A stretch of 64,000 nucleotides of DNA from Dactylosporangium siamense (lineage in GTDB: Bacteria; Actinomycetota; Actinomycetes; Mycobacteriales; Micromonosporaceae). This document shows positions 58,417 through 64,000 of the stretch, piece after piece (position 1 is the first letter of the stretch; every line of letters begins with the position of its first letter). The notes beneath the pieces were generated by a model. It saw nothing but the letters and a program-made list of their open reading frames with translations, was not told the origin of the DNA and did no database searches. The stretch is taken from assembly GCF_016862795.1 (NCBI RefSeq), contig NZ_BONQ01000130.1:1-64000 (forward strand), given 5' to 3'. The position numbers were made by a program, and so were the translations under genes.

Positions 58417-59909
58417 CTCGGCCACAGGTCGGACCACGTGCCGGTCAACCCCCGGCAGACGAAGACGCGAGCTGTTTGCTCTTCGTTCTCGACGCCGTAA
58501 CCGTTGTCGAGATCGGCTTTGTGCTCGCACGATCCGAACGCCGTGGAACGGGCCGGATCGCCCTGCGTCACGAGCACGACGACGGTCGCGGACCGCGGCG
58601 GCGGGCCGAGCCACCACAGCTCGTTCTGTCCACTGTAGACAGGCGGTAGGCCCAGCTTCGGGCCGTACCGGTCCAGGGCGCCGGCCTCGCCGTAGTTGCC
58701 GGTGAGCAGGATCGTGTGCGGCTTGTCCGCCGCCGGAAGGGCCTCATAGACGGCGGCGACCTGCTGGACGTATCGCGGCCAACCGATCTGGTCCGAGATG
58801 CCCTGGTTGATCGCGGGAATCGGGGTCCTGCCCACGACGTCCACCGGCAGGACGGGCAGCGAGGTCAGGATCGCGAACCCCGCGTTCACGGCCGCGCCGG
58901 CGACCAGGATCCAGCGGCGGGTGACGCGCCGCTCGACGGGCACCGCGCCGATCGCGAAGAGCGCGGCCAGCAGGCCCACCGTGTAGTACGGCTGGCCGGC
59001 GATGACGAACAACAGGACCAGCATCAGCGGATACGCCAGGCCGAGCGCGCGGACCGGCCGCAGCGCCGGGTTCCGCAACAGGGTGACGATCCCCGCGATC
59101 CACACCGGCACAAAGAACGGGCCCAGCCACGCCAGCTGCAGCGGGATCATCGTGATCCGGGCGTCGTCGCCCTTGTTCTCGGCGAGCGCGGCGGCCATGT
59201 CGAGCTGCGGGAAGTCGTTGGTGATCTGGTACAGGAGGTTCGGCAGCCCGACGACGACCGCGATGCCGAGCCCGGCCCACAGCCACGGCGACAGCAGGAC
59301 CTTGCGCGGCCCGAGGATCAGCACCCCGACCGCGAACGTCAGCAGCAACAGGATGACGAGGTGTTTGTTGTACAGCGCGAGCCCGACCACGAGGCCCGCC
59401 AGCAGCCAGGACCGTGGCCGCTCCCGCAACAAGGCCCGCATGACGAGCAGGACGACGAGCAGCCAGACCACGAAATCGGGCCCGGTGGTCAGCGCCAGGT
59501 GCGTGGAGACCAGGGCGAACGTGGTGATCGCACCGGTGGCGGCGAGGGTCTGGGCGACGGCGCCGCCACCGGCCTCCCGGGCGATGAGGGCGAGCAGGAA
59601 GACGGCGGCCACCAGGAACAGCACGCCGGGCACCCGGATCGCCCACATCGAGTCGCCGAACACCTCGACGCACGCGCGGGTCAGCAACGGCGTGAACGGC
59701 GGCTGGTCGACGTAGCCCCACTTGGGGTGCGCGCCGATCATCCGGAAGTACAGCTCGTCGCGGTGGTAGTCGTAGCGGTTGATGGTCAGCAGGAGCGCGA
59801 CGGCGGCCGTGGCCGCCACCGCACCGACAGGCTTCCACGCGAGCTTCTGGACGCCGGGCGCTTCGACGCCGGCCTCTTGGATGCTGGGCGATCCATCGAT
59901 CACCCGCAC
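58398..59909 (-). CDS. GT39/PMT-like polyprenol-dependent glycosyltransferase
   Basis: The 503-residue protein has about ten to twelve membrane helices. The first periplasmic loop has NRYDYHRDELYF with the catalytic Asp-Glu pair of the GT39/ArnT-like superfamily, and HPKWGYVDQPPFTPLL. A C-terminal exported domain (about 380-503) follows. It likely transfers a sugar from polyprenyl phosphate to a protein, lipid or polymer outside. It lies upstream of ybjN-like and mshA in the same direction. Confidence 0.8.
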   Translation of the reverse strand: MRVIDGSPSIQEAGVEAPGVQKLAWKPVGAVAATAAVALLLTINRYDYHRDELYFRMIGAHPKWGYVDQPPFTPLLTRACVEVFGDSMWAIRVPGVLFLVAAVFLLALIAREAGGGAVAQTLAATGAITTFALVSTHLALTTGPDFVVWLLVVLLVMRALLRERPRSWLLAGLVVGLALYNKHLVILLLLTFAVGVLILGPRKVLLSPWLWAGLGIAVVVGLPNLLYQITNDFPQLDMAAALAENKGDDARITMIPLQLAWLGPFFVPVWIAGIVTLLRNPALRPVRALGLAYPLMLVLLFVIAGQPYYTVGLLAALFAIGAVPVERRVTRRWILVAGAAVNAGFAILTSLPVLPVDVVGRTPIPAINQGISDQIGWPRYVQQVAAVYEALPAADKPHTILLTGNYGEAGALDRYGPKLGLPPVYSGQNELWWLGPPPRSATVVVLVTQGDPARSTAFGSCEHKADLDNGYGVENEEQTARVFVCRGLTGTWSDLWPSFQHFD

Positions 59910-59916
59910 AGGGTAG

Positions 59917-60408
59917 CTAGCTCGTCCGCTCCACGAAGGCCGTGAACGCCTTGAGATTGTCGAGCGGCTCGCCGCGCTTGACCCGCCACGCCCACTCGCG
60001 CCGGATCGCGGAGCCGAAGCCGATCTCCAGCATCGGGTCGAAGCTCTCGTCGGCGTAGGTCAGCACCGCGCCGAGGAGCCGGTCGAGCTCCTCCTCGGTC
60101 ACGGCGTGCAGCGGCAACCGGCCCATCAGGTACACGTCGCCGACGCTGTCGACGCTGAACGCGACCCCGTACATGCGGGCGTTGCGCTGCAGCAGCCACT
60201 GCCACAGCTCCTCGCGGTGCTCGTCGGGGTGCCGCATGACGAACGCCTCGACGCGCAGCGTGTGCTCGCCGACGATGAGGTTGCAGTTGGTCTTCTGCTT
60301 GTGGGTGCCGGGCAGGACCACCACGTAGCCGTTGTCGCCGGTCTTCTCCCAGACGATCTCGCGCTCGGCGCACACGCGCTCGATCAGCGCCCTGACGTCC
60401 TCGCTCAT
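59917..60408 (-). CDS. YbjN-domain protein (Rv0487-like)
   Basis: The 163-residue protein has the YbjN fold with [30 protein letters not shown] and [22 protein letters not shown]. YbjN proteins are similar to type III secretion chaperone folds and seem to be stability or signalling proteins. Its ATG (60408) overlaps the mshA stop by four bases, so it is translated with mshA. The same pair is conserved as Rv0486-Rv0487. Confidence 0.85.
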   Translation of the reverse strand: MSEDVRALIERVCAEREIVWEKTGDNGYVVVLPGTHKQKTNCNLIVGEHTLRVEAFVMRHPDEHREELWQWLLQRNARMYGVAFSVDSVGDVYLMGRLPLHAVTEEELDRLLGAVLTYADESFDPMLEIGFGSAIRREWAWRVKRGEPLDNLKAFTAFVERTS

Positions 60409-61721
60409 GACATCGCCGCCAGCAGCTCGGTGTCGCGGTGCGTGATCGACGCGTCCCGGTACGCGGCGAGCAGGCCGCTCGCGGTGTGGCTCCAGGAGAA
60501 CTCGTGGGCGTGCCGCACGGCGCCCTTGGCCAGCTCCTGGCGCCGGGCCGGGTGGGCGAGCAGGTCGCCGAGCACCGCGGCCCAGTCCGCCGGGCGGTGG
60601 GTGTCCACCAGTATCCCGGAGACCCCGTCGCGCACGGCGGTCACCAGGCCACCGACGGCGGCCGCCACGACCGGCGTGCCGCACGCCTGCGCTTCGATCG
60701 CGACGAGGCCGAACGACTCGTTGTGGCTCGGCACCGCGACCAGGTCGACGGCGCGGAACAGGTCGGCCAGGTCCTCCCGCGGCTGTGGGGGGAGGAACCG
60801 CACGCAGTCGGCGATGCCGAGCTCGGCGGCCAGGTCCATGAGCGCGGTCGGCCGGTCCAGCCCGGAGCCGCTGGGCCCGCCGCAGACCGCCACGATCAGC
60901 TTGGCACCCAGCTCCGGGTCGCGGGCGCGCAGCTCGGCGGCGGCGCGCAACAGCACGTCGGGGGCCTTCAGCGGCTGGATCCGCCCGACGAACGCGACCA
61001 CGAGCGCGTCCTCGGGCAGGCCGAACTTCTGCCGGTTCCGCTGTGTCGCGGGCGTGAACGTGTCCAGGTCGACGCCGGGCGGCACCACGCTGACCCGGCG
61101 GGGATCGGCGGCGTACAGCTCGATCAGGTCGGCGGCCTCGGCCGGGGTGTTGGCGACCAGGCCGTCGGCCGCGGCGACGACCTGCTCCTCGCCGATGACC
61201 CGGGCGAGCGGCTCGGGCTTGTCACCGTCGGCGAGCAGCTGGTTCTTCACCTTGGCCAGGGTGTGCGCGGTGTGCACCAGCGGCACGCCCCAGCGGTCCT
61301 TGGCCAGCCAGCCGACCTGTCCGGACAGCCAGTAGTGGGAGTGCACGAGGTCGTACCAACCGGGCGCCCTCGACGCCTCGGCCCGCAGGACGCCGTTGGT
61401 GAACGCGCACAGCTGCGCCGGCAGGTCCTCCTTGGCGAGGCCCTCGAACGGGCCGGCGATGACGTGCCGCACGAGCACGCCCGGTGCCATCTCGACGACC
61501 GGCGGCAGCTCGCTGCAGGTGGCCCGGGTGAAGATCTCCACCTCGACACCGGCCCTGGCGAGGCGCTCGGCGACCTCGACGATGTACACGTTCATGCCGC
61601 CGGCGTCACCGGTGCCCGGTTGATCCAGCGGGGAGGTGTGCACCGACAGCGTCGCGACCCTCCGTGGAAGGGAGCGACGGGACTGCGGGGTGTGCCTGTG
61701 CAGCGAGTCGACCCGCGCCAC
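60405..61721 (-). CDS. mshA: D-inositol-3-phosphate N-acetylglucosaminyltransferase (mycothiol)
   Basis: The 438-residue GT4 enzyme has [50 protein letters not shown] and [17 protein letters not shown]. MshA joins GlcNAc from UDP-GlcNAc to inositol-3-phosphate, the first step of mycothiol synthesis. Start GTG 61721 as the family N-terminus. It is divergent from the SDR gene (129 bases). Confidence 0.95.
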   Translation of the reverse strand: MARVDSLHRHTPQSRRSLPRRVATLSVHTSPLDQPGTGDAGGMNVYIVEVAERLARAGVEVEIFTRATCSELPPVVEMAPGVLVRHVIAGPFEGLAKEDLPAQLCAFTNGVLRAEASRAPGWYDLVHSHYWLSGQVGWLAKDRWGVPLVHTAHTLAKVKNQLLADGDKPEPLARVIGEEQVVAAADGLVANTPAEAADLIELYAADPRRVSVVPPGVDLDTFTPATQRNRQKFGLPEDALVVAFVGRIQPLKAPDVLLRAAAELRARDPELGAKLIVAVCGGPSGSGLDRPTALMDLAAELGIADCVRFLPPQPREDLADLFRAVDLVAVPSHNESFGLVAIEAQACGTPVVAAAVGGLVTAVRDGVSGILVDTHRPADWAAVLGDLLAHPARRQELAKGAVRHAHEFSWSHTASGLLAAYRDASITHRDTELLAAMS

Positions 61722-61850
61722 GTCGGTGCTCCTTCATCTGTTGCCGGACGGTTACATCTTCCCAACCGTCCATGTTCCCTCGTCGGCGGCCATCTACCCA
61801 CCGTTGCGTTGGTCACTGCGCCCGCGGAGGTTTACGGCAGGATTGGTCGC

Positions 61851-62606
61851 ATGTCTTCTCCTATCGCCGTGGTGACCGGCGCCTCCAGCGGCATCGGTGC
61901 AGCCACCGCCCGCCGGCTCGGCGTTGAGGGCTTCCACGTGGTGGCCGTCGCGCGGCGCGCCGCACACCTCTCCTCGCTGGTCGCCTCCCTTCCCGCGGCC
62001 ACCGCCGTTGTGGCCGATATCACTTCGGATGCCGACATTTCACGACTTGTCGCCGAGGTGACCGCGTTGGGCGGGCCGGTGGAGCTGCTCGTCAACAACG
62101 CCGGCGGGGCGATCGGCGCGGAGACCGTCGAGGAGGCCGACCTCGCCGACTGGCAGTGGATGTTCGAGGTCAACGTCCTGGGCACCGTCCGGGTCACCAA
62201 GGCGCTGCTGCCGCTGCTGTCGGCGTCGGGCCGGGCCACCATCGTCGTGATCAGTTCCACCGCGGGTCTCATCGTGTACGAGGGCGGCGGCGGCTACACG
62301 GCTGCCAAGCACGCGCAGACCGCCGTCGCGGAGACCCTGCGCCTGGAGCTCAACGGCCGCCCGATCCGCGTGGTCGAGATCGACCCCGGCATGGTGAAGA
62401 CCGACGAGTTCGCCCTCAAGCGGTTCGAGGGGGACACCGCCAAGGCCGAGGCCGTCTACAAGGGCGTGGAGTTCCCGCTGGTCGCCGACGACATCGCCGA
62501 CTGCGTCGCGTGGACCGCCACCAGGCCGCACCACGTCAACATCGACCGGATCGTCGTCCGGCCGCTCGCCCAGGCCGCCCAGCACAAGGTGCACCGGGTG
62601 TCGTGA
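61851..62606 (+). CDS. SDR-family oxidoreductase
   Basis: The 251-residue classical SDR has TGASSGIGAA, NNAGG, ISSTAG and YTAAK with the Ser-Tyr-Lys triad. It probably oxidises or reduces an alcohol or ketone with NAD(P)(H). M. tuberculosis has an SDR gene (Rv0484c) at the matching place. ATG 61851. It overlaps the methyltransferase ATG (TGATG). Confidence 0.9.
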   Translation: MSSPIAVVTGASSGIGAATARRLGVEGFHVVAVARRAAHLSSLVASLPAATAVVADITSDADISRLVAEVTALGGPVELLVNNAGGAIGAETVEEADLADWQWMFEVNVLGTVRVTKALLPLLSASGRATIVVISSTAGLIVYEGGGGYTAAKHAQTAVAETLRLELNGRPIRVVEIDPGMVKTDEFALKRFEGDTAKAEAVYKGVEFPLVADDIADCVAWTATRPHHVNIDRIVVRPLAQAAQHKVHRVS

Positions 62607-63370
62607 TGCGGCCGCTCGGCGCCATCACGCGGGGCACCACCAACCCCAACCGGCTCCGGCGGGTCGACAACTGGATCGCGGTGACCCTCGGCGCGGTGCT
62701 CGCCCGTGCCGAGGACCCGCTCGTCGTCGACCTCGGCTACGGCGCCTCGCCGGTCACCACCCTCGAGCTGCGCCGCCGCCTGCTGCGGCTGCCGGGCCCG
62801 CGGGTCCGGGTCGTCGGCCTGGAGATCGACCCGGCGCGGGTCGCGGTCGCCCAGCCGTTCGCGGACCCGCCCGGGCTCTCCTTCCAACGGGGCGGCTTCG
62901 AGCTGGGCGGGCTCGCCCCGACGGTGGTGCGGGCGTTCAACGTGCTGCGCCAGTACGACCTCGACGCCGTCCCCGACGCGTGGGCCGCGATGACCGCGAC
63001 CGGCGCGATCCTCGTCGAGGGCACCTGCGACGAGCTGGGCCGCCTGGCGTCGTGGGTGACCGTCTCGGCCGGCGTGCCACGGACGCTGACGCTCGCCAGC
63101 CGGCTGTCCACGTTGGACACCCCCGCGACCCTGGCCGAGCGCCTGCCGAAATGCCTCATCCACCACAACGTGCCCGGCCGGCCGATCCACGCCCTGCTGT
63201 CCACACTGGACACCGCCTGGCGCGCCGCGGCGCCGCTGTCGACCTTCGGGCCGCGCCAGCGCTGGCGGCACACGGTCGAGGCGACCAGGGCCGCCGGCTG
63301 GCCCGTCCTGGACCGCCCGGCCCGCTGGCGCCTCGGCGAGCTGACGGTCCCGTACTCCTGCCTGGTCTAG
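62606..63370 (+). CDS. Class I SAM-dependent methyltransferase-like protein
   Basis: The 254-residue protein has VVDLGYGASPVTTLEL in place of the usual DxGxGxG SAM loop and a later VVGLEIDP acidic loop, with LVEGTCDELGR in the later core. It is consistent with a SAM methyltransferase, although a decayed or unusual SAM site is possible. It is coupled to the SDR gene by overlapping start and stop. Confidence 0.75.
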   Translation: MRPLGAITRGTTNPNRLRRVDNWIAVTLGAVLARAEDPLVVDLGYGASPVTTLELRRRLLRLPGPRVRVVGLEIDPARVAVAQPFADPPGLSFQRGGFELGGLAPTVVRAFNVLRQYDLDAVPDAWAAMTATGAILVEGTCDELGRLASWVTVSAGVPRTLTLASRLSTLDTPATLAERLPKCLIHHNVPGRPIHALLSTLDTAWRAAAPLSTFGPRQRWRHTVEATRAAGWPVLDRPARWRLGELTVPYSCLV

Positions 63371-63450
63371 CTCTCGCCGTATCCCTGGTTCCGGCCTGGT
63401 CTGGATCTCGCCGTATCCTGGTTCCGGCCTGGGTCTAGATCTCGCAGTTC
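63361..63450. repeat. Two 33-34 bp direct repeats and a partial third at the methyltransferase/murB junction
   Basis: Units 63361-63394, 63395-63427 and a partial 63428-63450 each begin CCTGG(G)TCT. The methyltransferase stop TAG is in the first and the murB stop is in the third. The middle unit is a nearly exact copy of the first without its stop. Confidence 0.85.
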
Positions 63451-64000
63451 ACGAGGACCGGCTCCGGGTGGAGCTCGACCCCGAACTTCGCCTGGACCCC
63501 GTTCCTGATCTCGCGTGCGAGGTCCAGCAGCGCGGCGGTCGTGCCGGTGCCCCGGTTCGTCAGAGCGAGGGTGTGCTTGCCGGACAGCCCGACGCCGCTG
63601 GCCGTGTCGCCGTAGCCCTTGGTGAAGCCGGCCCGCTCGATCAGCCACGCCGCGCTGAGCTTGACCATGCCGTCCGGCGCCGGCCAGGCGGGGGGCTCGC
63701 CGGCGGCGGCGCGCACCACGTCGACCGCCTCGGCGGGAACGACCGGGTTCGTGAAGAACGACCCGACCGAGAACGTGTCCCGGTCCGCGGGGTCCAGCAC
63801 CATGCCCTTGCCGGCCCGCAGCTTCACCACGGCGTCGCGGACCTCCTGCAACGGTGCCGCCTCCCCCTGCTCCACGCCCAGCGCCCTGGCCAGCTCCGCG
63901 TAACGGATCGGGGTCGACACCGGCGACTCGGCCAGCTCGAACGTCACCGACAGCACCACGAAACGCTCGTTGTGCTTGAAGACGCTCGTCCGGTACGCGA
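63435..64000 (-). CDS. murB: UDP-N-acetylmuramate dehydrogenase, C-terminal part (truncated by window)
   Basis: About 188 codons, ending in TAG (complement of 63435-63437) and running off the right edge. It has AYRTSVFKHN, the catalytic Ser in VGSFFTNPV, MVKLSAAWLIERAGF, and KFGVELHPEPVLV near the C-terminus with the catalytic Glu. MurB reduces enolpyruvyl-UDP-GlcNAc in peptidoglycan synthesis. The N-terminal FAD-binding part is outside the window. Confidence 0.95.
   Translation of the reverse strand, partial: AYRTSVFKHNERFVVLSVTFELAESPVSTPIRYAELARALGVEQGEAAPLQEVRDAVVKLRAGKGMVLDPADRDTFSVGSFFTNPVVPAEAVDVVRAAAGEPPAWPAPDGMVKLSAAWLIERAGFTKGYGDTASGVGLSGKHTLALTNRGTGTTAALLDLAREIRNGVQAKFGVELHPEPVLVNCEI

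Noticed and set aside
1-64000. tRNA, rRNA, riboswitch or prophage genes
   Set aside because: I looked for cloverleaf-like and conserved rRNA segments, integrases and phage proteins by eye and saw none. A tRNAscan or Rfam search would be decisive.

Overview
The window comes from a high-GC actinobacterium. The marker genes are mycothiol glycosyltransferase MshA, a Rex-hemACDB operon, SenX3-RegX3, the 33-residue ribosomal protein bS22, and a BldN-type sigma factor with its putative anti-sigma partner. GTG and TTG starts, ATGA or GTGA overlaps and probable leaderless starts fit this. The combination suggests a filamentous actinobacterium such as Micromonosporaceae; the family level is an inference. 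Read right to left, murB, mshA, ybjN-like, gpm, senX3-regX3, ppx, sugar isomerase, bS22, a galE2-like epimerase, acyltransferase, serB-like HAD, glutaredoxin and hemA-C-D-B follow the order of the Mycobacterium tuberculosis Rv0482-Rv0512 region, interrupted by lineage-specific insertions.

Layout. 0-7 kb: end of an unknown gene, a class III cyclase fused to an STAND-type ATPase, an FmdB zinc ribbon protein divergent from a membrane-anchored lytic transglycosylase, a double GNAT acetyltransferase, and a DUF3152 zincin-like lipoprotein. 7-12 kb: two large secreted multidomain proteins (sorbosone dehydrogenase-PKD-CBM-ricin and ThuA-DUF1080-CBM-ricin) with almost identical lectin DNA. 12.3-20 kb: a six-gene minus-strand operon of UDP-sugar epimerase, Agd3-like deacetylase, PelF-like glycosyltransferase, polytopic membrane protein, Sph3-like protein and GH114 galactosaminidase. 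It matches the gene content of the fungal galactosaminogalactan (GAG) cluster (uge3, agd3, gtb3, sph3, ega3). A TPR-GGDEF diguanylate cyclase is divergent from it. This is the most striking system in the window.

22-27.5 kb: rex-hemA-hemC-hemD-hemB with a Rex operator lying on its promoter. 28-32 kb: a NarL-type two-component pair arranged convergently, then HAD hydrolase, glutaredoxin and acyl-CoA synthetase-like genes with 4-base overlaps. 32.3-36 kb: a repeat-rich regulatory region, a 16-codon leader ORF coupled to a BldN-type sigma factor, its putative anti-sigma gene and a HAD-IB phosphatase. 36-44 kb: acyltransferase, epimerase, bS22, an excisionase-type HTH protein, a MacAB-like ABC exporter, and a membrane-anchored HEFTH metallopeptidase-like protein. 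44-50.5 kb: proline dehydrogenase, CGNR regulator, cold-shock protein, TIM-barrel isomerase, Ppx/GppA, a cysteine-rich protein, a hexapeptide acyltransferase and a PilZ protein. 50.5-54 kb: regX3-senX3 divergent from phoU across a Pho-box-like repeat, then gpm. 54-64 kb: two tandem MFS exporters, a STAS protein, a lipoprotein hydrolase, a GT39-type mannosyltransferase, ybjN, mshA, SDR, a methyltransferase and the 3' part of murB.

A recurring structural oddity is short, degenerate tandem duplication at gene 3' ends, often copying the stop codon itself. It is seen at about ten separate transcription-unit ends. No tRNA, rRNA, CRISPR array, transposase or prophage gene was recognised.
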